A stretch of 35,596 nucleotides of DNA from an uncultured Oscillibacter sp. Its GTDB lineage: Bacteria; Bacillota; Clostridia; Oscillospirales; Oscillospiraceae. The notes beneath the pieces were generated by a model, which was given only the letters and a program-made list of their open reading frames with translations, made no database searches and was not told the DNA's origin. How positions within the stretch are numbered: position 1 is the first letter of the stretch; each line of letters opens with the position of its first letter. Shown one piece after another: positions 1 to 7,182 of this stretch. The stretch is from positions 1 to 35,596 of the forward strand of contig CAJTVF010000021.1 in assembly GCA_910579435.1 (NCBI GenBank), read 5' to 3'. The position numbers and the translations under genes are program-made.

Positions 1-71
1 AAGATTTTCTGACGCAGATCAGCGGAAATTTATGGCGTAAAGATGTGCGCGGGGACTAAATCAGTGCTTCC
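1..71. mobile_element. End of an IS5-like insertion sequence (partial, runs off the window)
   Basis: Read on the minus strand from position 71, the sequence begins GGAAGCACTGATTTA. The left end of the IS at 27317 begins GGAAGCACTGATT and its right end, read inwards, begins GGAAACGCTGATTTA. The match, including the CCCC a few bases further in, suggests this is the transposase-5'-side end of a related IS whose body lies left of the window. The remaining bases are more AT-rich than the next gene. The element boundary at 71 directly touches the stop codon (72-74) of the neighbouring gene. No coding region of the IS is visible here. Confidence 0.6.
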
Positions 72-1583
72 TCAATACACAAGGTCGATGATCTCCTCGT
101 CCTCCGCCGCCTGGGCCAGCTGGGCCTTCAGCTTCCACTGGTAGGCAAGGCCCAGGAGCTGGATGGTCAGCAGCGGCGTCATGGCCACCATGGCGACGAC
201 GCCGAACGCGTCGGTGACGATGTTCCCCCCCAGGGCCTCGCAGGCCCCCATGGCGAAGGGGAGCAGGAACGTGGCCGTCATAGGGCCCGAGGCCACGCCG
301 CCGGAGTCAAAGGCGATGGAGGTGAAGATCTTCGGCACGAAGAAGGACAACACCACCGCCAGCAGATACCCCGGGACCAGGAAGGCGAAGATGGAGACCC
401 CCGTCAGCACCCGCACCATGGCAAGGCCGATGGACGCCGCCACGCCGATGGAGAGGCTGGCGCTCATGGCCCCGCCGGGGATGGCCCCGGAGGTGATCTC
501 CTCCACCTGGCGGTTCAGCACGTGGACCGCCGGCTCCGCCTGGACGATGAACCAGCCCATCAGCATGCCAATGGGCGCCAGCAGCCAGTTGAAGGGCAGG
601 GAGGCAATCTGACGGCCCAAATAAGTGCCCGCCGGGAGAAAGCCCACGTTGACCCCCGTGAGGAACAGCGCCAGGCCGATGTATGTATAGAGGAGGCCGA
701 TGACGATTTTCCAGACCTTCTTCCGCTTCAGCCGCAGGGCCGCCACTTGGAACAGGCCGAAGAAGGCGGCGATGGGGAAGAGGCTCTTGAAGACCTCCAC
801 GGCGTACTCCGGAAAAGCCGAGAGGAACAGGCCCCCCAGCTCCCGGCTGTCCGCCGCCTGGGGCATGGCGGAGGGATTATAGGCCCCGGAGGCGGGGTAA
901 ATCATCGCCAGAACCAGCACCGCCAGGATGGGCCCCACGGAGCACAGGGCCACCAGGCCGAAGCTGTCCTGAGCGGCGTTCTCGTCGCTCCGGATGGAGG
1001 ATACGCCCAGGCCCAGGGCCATGATGAAGGGCACGGTCATGGGGCCCGTGGTGACGCCGCCGGAGTCGAAGGCCACGGCTAAAAAGTCACCCGGCACAAA
1101 AAACGCCGCCAGGAGGAACACCGCCGCGTAGGACCCCACCAGCAGCCACTGGAGGGAAATCTGAAACAGGATGCGCAGCAGCGCCACCACCAGGAAGACC
1201 CCCACCCCGGCGGCCACGGCCCCCACAAGCACGGCGTTGGGGATGCCGGGGACCTGGGAGGCCAGGACCTGGAGGTCCGGCTCGGAGATGGTGACCACCA
1301 CGCCGATGAGGAAGCTGACGGAGACGATGACCCAGACCTTCCGGGAGCTTGCCATGTGGGCGCCCGCCTGTTCGCCGATGGGGGTCATGGCGGCCTCCGC
1401 CCCCAGGGTGAAGAAGCCCATGCCCAGAATCAGCAGCACCGCCCCCGCCAGGAAGGCCAGTAGCGCGTCCACCGGCAGGGGGGCCACGGTGAGGCAGAGG
1501 ACCAGCACGATGGCCGTGATGGGCAGCACGGAGGCCAGGGCCTCCCGGACCTTTTCCCCCAGGACGGTCTTTGTCCGGCCCAT
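72..1583 (-). CDS. DUF1538 family integral membrane protein (two tandem DUF1538 units)
   Basis: A 503-aa polytopic membrane protein of the DUF1538 family, whose function is not established (a transport role is usually suspected). The sequence holds two homologous halves. Each carries the same loop signature, FDSGGVTTGPMT in the first half and FDSGGVASGPMT in the second, which points to an internal duplication with inverted-repeat-like transporter architecture. About a dozen hydrophobic segments are visible, with a short acidic C-terminal tail (AEDEEIIDLVY). I start it at the ATG at 1581-1583 because GGAAGGA lies just upstream; the longer open frame crosses the likely promoter. A -10-like TAAAAT lies at 1654-1659. 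The stop codon abuts an insertion-sequence end, so the last residues may not be ancestral. The family call is firm, the substrate unknown. Confidence 0.88.
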   Translation of the reverse strand: MGRTKTVLGEKVREALASVLPITAIVLVLCLTVAPLPVDALLAFLAGAVLLILGMGFFTLGAEAAMTPIGEQAGAHMASSRKVWVIVSVSFLIGVVVTISEPDLQVLASQVPGIPNAVLVGAVAAGVGVFLVVALLRILFQISLQWLLVGSYAAVFLLAAFFVPGDFLAVAFDSGGVTTGPMTVPFIMALGLGVSSIRSDENAAQDSFGLVALCSVGPILAVLVLAMIYPASGAYNPSAMPQAADSRELGGLFLSAFPEYAVEVFKSLFPIAAFFGLFQVAALRLKRKKVWKIVIGLLYTYIGLALFLTGVNVGFLPAGTYLGRQIASLPFNWLLAPIGMLMGWFIVQAEPAVHVLNRQVEEITSGAIPGGAMSASLSIGVAASIGLAMVRVLTGVSIFAFLVPGYLLAVVLSFFVPKIFTSIAFDSGGVASGPMTATFLLPFAMGACEALGGNIVTDAFGVVAMVAMTPLLTIQLLGLAYQWKLKAQLAQAAEDEEIIDLVY

Positions 1584-1653
1584 CCGGTCCTTCCAGCGTC
1601 CAAGCCTGCCCACGGGCCCGCCTCCTCTCCAAGCGCAATTTAGAATCTGATTT

Positions 1654-1683
1654 ATTTTAGCACAAAACCGGCCCCTCCCGCAA
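1654..1683 (-). promoter_or_regulatory. Candidate promoter of the DUF1538 gene
   Basis: On the minus strand TTGCGG (1678-1683) and TAAAAT (1654-1659) are separated by 18 bases, about 70 bases upstream of the chosen ATG. The -35 match is only partial, so this is tentative. Confidence 0.4.
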
Positions 1684-1740
1684 GGAATCCCGGAGTTCTT
1701 TACAGGAAATTTACACCTTTGGGCCGGGCTGAAAAAACGG

Positions 1741-1769
1741 TTGCATTTCCGCCCGCTTTCCAGTAGAAT
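1741..1769 (+). promoter_or_regulatory. Candidate promoter of the DUF4317 gene
   Basis: TTGCAT (1741-1746) and TAGAAT (1764-1769) are 17 bases apart, about 60 bases upstream of the ATG at 1832. It forms a divergent promoter region with the DUF1538 gene. Confidence 0.5.
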
Positions 1770-1831
1770 GTATGTTTGACAGCACTGTCGGAAATCCCAG
1801 CGGCCCCGCCGCTGAAACACGAGGTATCATC

Positions 1832-2983
1832 ATGAATCTGAAAGAAGTCAGCGAGCTCCGCCGCCGCTTCCGGCCGGAGAAAAGCGCCGTCAGCCGGGTT
1901 TACGGCTGCTATGTCAACGGCTCCAGCCGGGAAATCATCTCCTATCTGGACGAGTCCCTGGGGAATATGCCCCTGGAGGAGGCGGAGAAGTACTTGAGCC
2001 TTCTGAAAAAGTCCCTCTCCGGGGCCCTGGGAAAGAACCTCATCGATGTGGTTTTCTCCACGGCCCAGGTGATGGACAGCGACGAGCACCGCCTCCTCTC
2101 CGCCCTGCGGGAGTCTGAACTCAAGGACGGGGAGATCCGGGAGACCTTCTACCGCGCCGTCATCGACGCCCTGGACATGGGGGATAACAACTACCTCATT
2201 CTCCTGGCCCACGACGCCTACGACGTGCCCCACCGGGGGAAGGACGGGGAGGCCGGCCCCGGCCGGTCCGAGGAGGTGTTCTCCTACATCCTATGCAGCG
2301 TCTGCCCGGTGAAAAACTGCAAGATGGAGCTGGGCTACTTCCCCGGGGAGAACGAGTTCCACAGCTGCGCCGCCGGGCAGGTGGTCTCCGCCCCGGAGCT
2401 GGGCTTCCTCTTCCCCGCCTTTGACAGCCGGGCGGCGAATATTTACAACGCCCTCTTTTACTCCCGGAAGGCCGACCAGATTCACCAGGAATTCCTGGAC
2501 GCGGTGTTCCGCACGGAGCCTCCCATGTCCGCCGCCGAGCAGAAGGAGGCCTTTGAGGAGGCCCTGTCCGGGGCGCTGGAGGAGGCGTACAATCTGGAGG
2601 TGGCCCAGGCCGTCCACGGGCGGCTTCTGGAGAAGATCGAGGCCCATAAGGAGGACAAGGAGGCGGAGCCCCTGGCCCTCTCCGCCGGGGAAATCGGCGG
2701 CATTCTCCGGGACTGCGGCGTGGCGGAGGAAAAGGCGGAGGCGTTCCGGAGCCGGTGCGGGGAGGCCTTCGGCGGCGCGGCGCTGAACCCGGAGAACCTC
2801 ATCGACGTGAAGCGCTTCGACGTGAAGACGGAGCACGCCGCCATTTCCATCGACCCGGCTTACAGCTATCTGGTGGAGACCCGGATTATCGACGGGCGGA
2901 AATACCTGCTCATCCCCGCCGGGGAGGGCGTGGAGGTCAACGGCCTGAGCGTGGGGCTGGAGGCGGAGACGCCGGAAGCATAA
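1832..2983 (+). CDS. DUF4317 family protein
   Basis: A 383-aa soluble protein that matches the DUF4317 family of Clostridia from its first residues (MNLKEVSELRRRF, then KSAVSRVYGCYVN). Function is unknown. It has no signal peptide or membrane segment and is rich in Glu, Ala and Leu. The middle holds a possible zinc- or fold-stabilising pair in CSVCPVKNC, and the C-terminal part (IDVKRFDVKTEHAAISIDP) is a conserved beta-rich end. The ATG at 1832 has GAGG seven bases upstream and lies about 60 bases after a candidate -10, so the 20 extra in-frame codons upstream are unlikely to be translated. It is monocistronic, ending at a strong hairpin shared with the convergent gene. Confidence 0.9.
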   Translation: MNLKEVSELRRRFRPEKSAVSRVYGCYVNGSSREIISYLDESLGNMPLEEAEKYLSLLKKSLSGALGKNLIDVVFSTAQVMDSDEHRLLSALRESELKDGEIRETFYRAVIDALDMGDNNYLILLAHDAYDVPHRGKDGEAGPGRSEEVFSYILCSVCPVKNCKMELGYFPGENEFHSCAAGQVVSAPELGFLFPAFDSRAANIYNALFYSRKADQIHQEFLDAVFRTEPPMSAAEQKEAFEEALSGALEEAYNLEVAQAVHGRLLEKIEAHKEDKEAEPLALSAGEIGGILRDCGVAEEKAEAFRSRCGEAFGGAALNPENLIDVKRFDVKTEHAAISIDPAYSYLVETRIIDGRKYLLIPAGEGVEVNGLSVGLEAETPEA

Positions 2984-2985
2984 AG

Positions 2986-3017
2986 AGCGGCCCCCGGCTT
3001 TCCCGCCGGGGGCCGCT
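2986..3017. terminator. Bidirectional hairpin terminator between convergent genes
   Basis: AGCGGCCCCCGGC (2986-2998) pairs perfectly with GCCGGGGGCCGCT (3005-3017) across a 6-base loop, followed by TT. It lies between the stops of the DUF4317 gene and the convergent coiled-coil gene. Confidence 0.8.
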
Positions 3018-3023
3018 TTCACC

Positions 3024-3752
3024 TTACGCCTGTAAATCAATCTCCCCGCCGCTGGCGGGCGCCCCCACTTCCTCCGGCAGCGCCATGGCGGCGCTGTCCG
3101 CGGCGTACTGCTGGGCCACCGCTTCCATGGAGGGCTGGATGGAGGAGGCCAGCTTCTGGGCCTGTTCCCGGAGCTCCATGTCCACGGCGGCAATATGGTT
3201 CTGCATTCGGTTATCCACTTCCGCCTCCCGGAGATAGCCGGACTCCCGGAGCCGCCGCATGGCCTGCTTGCGCAGCAGCTCCTGCTTCTGGCGGCGGGCC
3301 TCCCGGGTCCGCTTCTCCTGCATCAGTTTTTTCTGCCGGTCCTGGGCGATTTTCTCCCGGTTCAGCTCCCGGTTCTTCTTCCCCGCCCGCTGGACGGCTT
3401 TCTGGAGCTGGTTGATGGAGGCCTGGATGCGCTTGGCGTTGTCCGGGTCCGCCTGCTTGGCGGCCTTCAGCCGGGCGATCTGCCGCCGGGCGAACCCTGC
3501 GGCGGCGTTGACCTCCGAGGGGCGCTTCGCCCGGGCCAGCCGGGCGTACGCCTCCATGGGCGCGTCGCCGTAGCGGGGCTTGGGCTTGATGGCGTTGAAC
3601 TTCTCCCGGGTGGCGTCGGCCTTTTCCTTCGCGTCCCGCATCATCTCGTAGAGGTCAGGACCGCTGTCCTTCTTCTCCGCCGCCTGGGCGGCGCTCTGGG
3701 ACTGCCAGGAGGCCGAAGCCGTGACAGTGCTGTTCACTTGCATGCCGCTCAT
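3024..3752 (-). CDS. Unrecognised 242-aa highly charged coiled-coil protein
   Basis: I do not recognise this family. The N-terminal ~25 residues are Ser/Ala/Thr/Gln-rich and polar. Residues ~28-90 hold a basic stretch (EMMRDAKEKADATREKF). Residues ~95-215 form a long Lys/Arg/Glu/Gln-rich helix, very probably a coiled coil, containing KKNRELNREKIAQDRQKKL. The C-terminus is acidic and alanine-rich. No membrane segment or enzymatic motif is visible. The ATG at 3752 has an excellent AAAGGAGG seven bases upstream; a second ATG four codons in is possible. It lies 29 bases downstream of the 3782-4291 gene on the same strand, so the two probably form one operon and may act together. A role as a structural or nucleic-acid-associated protein is possible but not shown. 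Confidence 0.75.
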   Translation of the reverse strand: MSGMQVNSTVTASASWQSQSAAQAAEKKDSGPDLYEMMRDAKEKADATREKFNAIKPKPRYGDAPMEAYARLARAKRPSEVNAAAGFARRQIARLKAAKQADPDNAKRIQASINQLQKAVQRAGKKNRELNREKIAQDRQKKLMQEKRTREARRQKQELLRKQAMRRLRESGYLREAEVDNRMQNHIAAVDMELREQAQKLASSIQPSMEAVAQQYAADSAAMALPEEVGAPASGGEIDLQA

Positions 3753-3781
3753 GGCGGGGCCTCCTTTTCTGGATTCTGCGG

Positions 3782-4291
3782 TTACGCCCGCAGGTTCATG
3801 CTCAGCGCCCCATACTGGGGGAACCGGCTGAAATAGCCGCCGAGATAAAGCTGGAGGTTCTTTAAAAAGCGGTTCGCGGCCTCCTGCGCGCCGCCGGACT
3901 GCCCGGAGAATTTCAGGAGGCTGGACACGTTTTTCAAATCGCTCTTGGAGAAGTCATAGGTAACATCAGCGGTCTGATACCGCCACGTTCCGTCAAAAAA
4001 TTTGCCGATGGCTGTTTCCGCCTGGCCGTATACCTCCTGCTTGACGTCGGAGATCACGGGGCTTCCGGTCATGGCGAAGTCGCTGAACTCCGCCCGGAAC
4101 CGGTCCTTCTGTTCCTCAGCCGTGGGGTTGAAGACGACGCAGTTGTCATCGAATTTCTGGTTCCCGGCGGGGTCCGTCACCTTTTGGAGCTGGTTCGTGG
4201 CGTTTTTGAAGGTCCGCTTTCCAAACTGCACATATTCGCCCAGGCCGCTCGCCGCGCTTTGAGGCGTTACGCTCTCCATCATGCTTCCCAT
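3782..4291 (-). CDS. Unrecognised ~169-aa protein, first gene of a two-gene cassette
   Basis: No family recognised. It is a soluble mixed alpha/beta protein with a central motif NQKFDDNCVVFNPTAEEQKDRF and a C-terminal segment QLYLGGYFSRFPQYGALSMNL that is Tyr/Phe-rich; no signal peptide or membrane segment. The open frame can extend to 4339, but the first 16 codons overlap an AT-rich TATATTATATAA stretch (4321-4332 minus strand) that looks like a -10 region. The ATG at 4291, or those at 4282 and 4279, are therefore more likely; none has a strong ribosome site, so the start is uncertain. It is followed after 29 bases by the coiled-coil gene on the same strand. Confidence 0.65.
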   Translation of the reverse strand: MGSMMESVTPQSAASGLGEYVQFGKRTFKNATNQLQKVTDPAGNQKFDDNCVVFNPTAEEQKDRFRAEFSDFAMTGSPVISDVKQEVYGQAETAIGKFFDGTWRYQTADVTYDFSKSDLKNVSSLLKFSGQSGGAQEAANRFLKNLQLYLGGYFSRFPQYGALSMNLRA

Positions 4292-4384
4292 CCGTTCCAG
4301 CAGGGCCCTGGAGCATGCTTTTATATAATATATCGGCACTACGCCGGAAAAGTGAAGGGTCCGGCGGAAATTTTTGGCGAAACG

Positions 4385-4945
4385 CTACATGGGTTTCAGG
4401 TTCCGGTTGAGCCGGTCCGCCATCCAGGCGAGCCGCCGTTCCCGTCCGGCGTCCGTCTTCGCGTCAAAATACGCCCGTGTGTACGTCTTCTTCACGGACA
4501 GGGGCATGGCCTGAAAATTCGTATAGGCAGGCTCATGGCCCTCCAGCAGGGCAAGCACCCGGGCAATGTCTTCCTCCGTGACCGCCCCGGGCTTTGGGGC
4601 GTCCCACCGGCCGTCCCGCTTGGCCTCCTCGATCTTCGCCCTGCCGGAACCGGTCATCAGCCCCCGTTCTTCCAGGCTTTGGGCCAGCGCCTTGTTTTTC
4701 TCCGACCACTTGCTTTTCGCCCGGCGCTTTGAAAAGTATTTCCGATAGGTCTTGCCGTCGATGCTCTGCATCTGCCCGTCGATCCACCCAAAGCAGAGGG
4801 CCTCCTCCAGCGCCTCTCCCGCCCTGAGCGTGCGCGGCCCCCCGGCCTTGCCAAATAAAAGCCAGACGCCCTCGTCCGACAGGCAGTGTTCGCAGAGCCA
4901 CTTCCGGAATTCCTCCCGGTTTGCAAATTCCATGACGCCGCTCAT
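4385..4945 (-). CDS. YdeI/OmpD-associated family protein
   Basis: A 186-aa protein of the YdeI/OmpD-associated family (a DUF1801/bacteriocin-protection-like group of unclear biochemical role). The visible hallmarks are REEFRKWLCEHC near the N-terminus, ALCFGWIDGQ at residues ~49-58, the basic block YRKYFSKRRAKSKWSEKN, and the C-terminal helix-forming tail AGRERRLAWMADRLNRN typical of the family's last ~40 residues. The ATG at 4945 has a purine-rich GGAAGGGG upstream; a second ATG at codon 5 lacks one. A well-formed minus-strand promoter lies 60 bases upstream. A CGCCGGA/TCCGGCG hairpin just past the stop (about 4345-4375) probably terminates it. Confidence 0.85.
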   Translation of the reverse strand: MSGVMEFANREEFRKWLCEHCLSDEGVWLLFGKAGGPRTLRAGEALEEALCFGWIDGQMQSIDGKTYRKYFSKRRAKSKWSEKNKALAQSLEERGLMTGSGRAKIEEAKRDGRWDAPKPGAVTEEDIARVLALLEGHEPAYTNFQAMPLSVKKTYTRAYFDAKTDAGRERRLAWMADRLNRNLKPM

Positions 4946-5005
4946 AGCGCGCCCCCCCTTCCCCTTTTGTCCATGGAAGCCGCGCGGCCTCCGTTTACCG
5001 CTTTC

Positions 5006-5034
5006 ACTTTACACCAGGCGCCCCGGAATGTCAA
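5006..5034 (-). promoter_or_regulatory. Promoter of the YdeI-like gene
   Basis: On the minus strand TTGACA (5029-5034) and TAAAGT (5006-5011) are spaced by exactly 17 bases, about 60 bases upstream of the ATG at 4945. The -35 is perfect and the -10 matches 4 of 6. Confidence 0.7.
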
Positions 5035-5138
5035 TGCAGGCCTCATACGCCCTCCCCGGCGCGAAGGATCCCGGAGGTTCTTCGATTTCCGGTAGATTTT
5101 TTCCGTGATCCGTGGTATGCTGAGTTATAGTCAAACAA

Positions 5139-5301
5139 GTTGAAAAGAATCAACAGATTCTTTTCAACTCTGCGGCGAACTATCGCCGCAGACGGCCGCA
5201 TATGCGGCCGTGGTTTGGACTTCATAGAGAACAAAGCGTGTTTCACACGCCAGCGGGCCATTGGCCCGCTGGTTGAAAACGTGCAATTTGACGTTTTCAA
5301 C
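5139..5301 (+). repeat. Six-hairpin intergenic repeat element, copy 1
   Basis: A 163-bp run of six consecutive inverted repeats, in order: H1 GTTGAAAAGAATC with its complement (5139-5168); H2 TGCGGCGA/TCGCCGCA (5171-5190); H3 ACGGCCGC-ATAT-GCGGCCGT (5192-5211); a spacer containing GACTTCATA (5218-5226); H4 GCGTG/CACGC (5236-5250); H5 CCAGCGGGCC/GGCCCGCTGG with a 3-base loop (5250-5272); H6 GTTGAAAACGT/ACGTTTTCAAC (5272-5301). The outer GTTGAAAA and TTTTCAAC could also pair with each other to close a multi-branched fold. The same order recurs, inverted, at 22264-22429. No protein is encoded. It could be a structured RNA, a palindromic mobile element or a nucleoid or recombination site. Confidence 0.85.
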
Positions 5302-5316
5302 TTTGTTCACTATATT
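5288..5316 (+). promoter_or_regulatory. Promoter of the FHA-FtsW operon, -35 box inside the repeat element
   Basis: TTGACG (5288-5293) and TATATT (5311-5316) are exactly 17 bases apart and 25 bases upstream of the ATG at 5341. The -35 box lies in the loop and descending arm of the last hairpin of the six-hairpin element, so the element donates half of the promoter. The resulting leader would be very short, just containing the ribosome site. Confidence 0.6.
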
Positions 5317-5340
5317 ATCTCCCCGAAAGGAGGCCCGTCC

Positions 5341-7056
5341 ATGACGCTGACCGAACTCCTGGCGGCCTATCCCGCCGTCGGAACCTTCTATACCGCCTTC
5401 GTCCGCTTCCTCTTCCCGGTCCTGGCGGGGGCCATCCTCTGGCGGGCCGTCAAGTCCCTCCTGCAGGCCCCCCACACGCCGGAGACCTGGGGCCAGCTGA
5501 GCCTCCCCGGCGGGGGCTCCGTCCCCCTGACCCACTGGGAGAACATCCTGGGCCGGGGGAAGAGCGCCGACGTGCGGCTGAACTACCCCAGCGTCTCCCG
5601 CCAGCACGCCGCCCTCTGCCGGAATGAGAAGGGGGAGTGGACCCTCTACGACCTGGACTCCAAGGGCGGGGTGCTGCTGAACGGGGAAAAGGTGGAGAAT
5701 TCCGCCCCCGTCCGGATGGGGGACAAGATCGGCCTGGGGGGCGTGCCCCTGCTGTTCCTGCCCCAGACCGTGGAGGAGCGGGAGGAGCAGGCGGAAAAGC
5801 GCCGGGCGGAGCGCCCCGCCGCCATGTGGCCCTCCTTCCTCTGGCTCACCGTCTTTCAGCTTCTGGCCTGTGTGCAATTGATGATTGCCGCCGGGGAGGA
5901 CGCGTCCCCCAGCCTGCCCCTGGCCTTCCTGGGGCTGGCGGCGGTGATGTGGCTCTATGCCGCCGCCCTGCGGCTGTTCCGCTGCGTGGGCTTTGAGATG
6001 GAGACCATCGCCTTTTTCCTCTCCACCCTCTCCCTGTCGGTCACCGCCTCCAGCGCGCCGGGGAGCCTGTATAAGCAGCTCCTGGCGGTGGTCCTGGGGC
6101 TGGGGCTGTTCCTCACCCTGGGGCTCTTCCTCCGGGACCTGGGCCGGGTCCAGCGGAACCGCTGGCTTCTGGCGGCGGCGTCCATCGCCCTTTTGGCGGT
6201 GACGCTGGCGCTGGGGAGCCGGAAGTACGGCGCGGTGAACTGGATCTCCCTGGGCCCCCTGAGCTTCCAGCCCTCGGAGATTGCGAAAATCTGCTATATT
6301 TTCGCCGGGTCCGCCACGCTGGAGCGGCTGTTCCGCAAGCGGAACCTGACGCTGTTCATTGTCCTCACCGGCCTCTGCGTGGGGCTTCTGGGGCTGATGA
6401 GCGACTTCGGCACGGCGGCGATTTTCTTTGTCACGTTCCTGGTCCTGGCCTACCTCCGCTCCGGGGACTTCGCAACGCTGTCCCTGATTTGCGGCGGGGC
6501 GGTGTTTGGGGCGGGCATCATCGTGAAGTTCAAGCCCTATATTCTGGACCGCTTCGCCGCCTGGGGGCACGCCTGGGCGGACCCGGCGGGCCGGGGCTAT
6601 CAGCAGACCCGCACCATGTCCGCCGCGGCCTCCGGGGGCCTTTTGGGCATGGGGGCGGGAAACGGCTGGCTCCACCGGGTCCCGGCGGCGGACACGGACC
6701 TGGTGTTCGGGATGCTCTGCGAGGAGTGGGGGCTGGTCATTGCCTTTTTTGCCGTGGGGGCCATTGCCGCCCTGGCGTTTTTCACCGTCCGGGCCTGCCG
6801 GGCGGGGCGGAGCAGCTTTTACTGCCTGGCCGCCTGCGCCGCCGGGTCGCTGCTGGTGTTCCAGACCTGCTTGAATGTGTTTGGGTCGGTGGACATTCTG
6901 CCGCTGACGGGCGTGACCTTTCCCTTTGTCTCCAACGGCGGCTCCGCCATGATGTCCGCCTGGGGGCTGCTGGCCTTTTTGAAGGCCACGGATACCAGGG
7001 AGCATGCCAGCTTCGCAATCCGGCGTCAAAAACCGCGCTCCACTCCGCCCGGCTGA
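5341..7056 (+). CDS. FHA-domain FtsW/RodA/SpoVE-type peptidoglycan glycosyltransferase
   Basis: A 571-aa SEDS-family protein, predicted lipid II polymerase, with an N-terminal forkhead-associated domain. Residues ~12-38 form a membrane anchor. Residues ~50-140 are the FHA domain, with GR at 71-72, the SVSRQH phosphothreonine-binding loop at 84-89 and NG at 114-115. From ~160 about ten membrane segments follow, with SEDS signatures such as GLMSDFGTAAIF and FVSNGGSAM near the C-terminus. The ATG at 5341 has AAAGGAGG directly upstream. The class B PBP at 7183 follows on the same strand, the usual SEDS-bPBP pairing. An FHA fused to a RodA-like protein implies control by a Ser/Thr kinase, as known for actinobacterial FhaB/RodA/PbpA loci; no kinase is in the window. 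Confidence 0.92.
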   Translation: MTLTELLAAYPAVGTFYTAFVRFLFPVLAGAILWRAVKSLLQAPHTPETWGQLSLPGGGSVPLTHWENILGRGKSADVRLNYPSVSRQHAALCRNEKGEWTLYDLDSKGGVLLNGEKVENSAPVRMGDKIGLGGVPLLFLPQTVEEREEQAEKRRAERPAAMWPSFLWLTVFQLLACVQLMIAAGEDASPSLPLAFLGLAAVMWLYAAALRLFRCVGFEMETIAFFLSTLSLSVTASSAPGSLYKQLLAVVLGLGLFLTLGLFLRDLGRVQRNRWLLAAASIALLAVTLALGSRKYGAVNWISLGPLSFQPSEIAKICYIFAGSATLERLFRKRNLTLFIVLTGLCVGLLGLMSDFGTAAIFFVTFLVLAYLRSGDFATLSLICGGAVFGAGIIVKFKPYILDRFAAWGHAWADPAGRGYQQTRTMSAAASGGLLGMGAGNGWLHRVPAADTDLVFGMLCEEWGLVIAFFAVGAIAALAFFTVRACRAGRSSFYCLAACAAGSLLVFQTCLNVFGSVDILPLTGVTFPFVSNGGSAMMSAWGLLAFLKATDTREHASFAIRRQKPRSTPPG

Positions 7057-7095
7057 AAGCCGGGCATCCGTTCCGCTCCGTTTCCTCCGCCTCCT

Positions 7096-7121
7096 TCAAG
7101 GGGGAGCGGGCTCCCCCTTGA
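7096..7121 (+). other. Intercistronic hairpin between the SEDS and PBP genes
   Basis: TCAAGGGGGAG (7096-7106) and CTCCCCCTTGA (7111-7121) form an 11-bp stem with a CGGG loop. No T-run follows, so it is more likely an mRNA processing or stability structure, or a weak attenuator, than a full terminator. A smaller GCCCGGC/GCCGGGC hairpin overlaps the stop codon of the upstream gene. Confidence 0.55.
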
Positions 7122-7182
7122 GCATTTCCCACCCCCTGCGGGGGGACGGGAGACGAGGGACGGGGCGGGGAAGGAGGACTTT

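Noticed and set aside
5139..5301. The repeated hairpins as a CRISPR array
   Set aside because: Arms are different palindromes, not identical direct repeats with spacers of uniform length, and no cas genes are present.
5164..7029. A 621-codon minus-strand frame opposite the FHA-FtsW gene
   Set aside because: Low-complexity Gln/Gly/Arg/Pro translation antisense to a clear membrane protein; a composition artefact.
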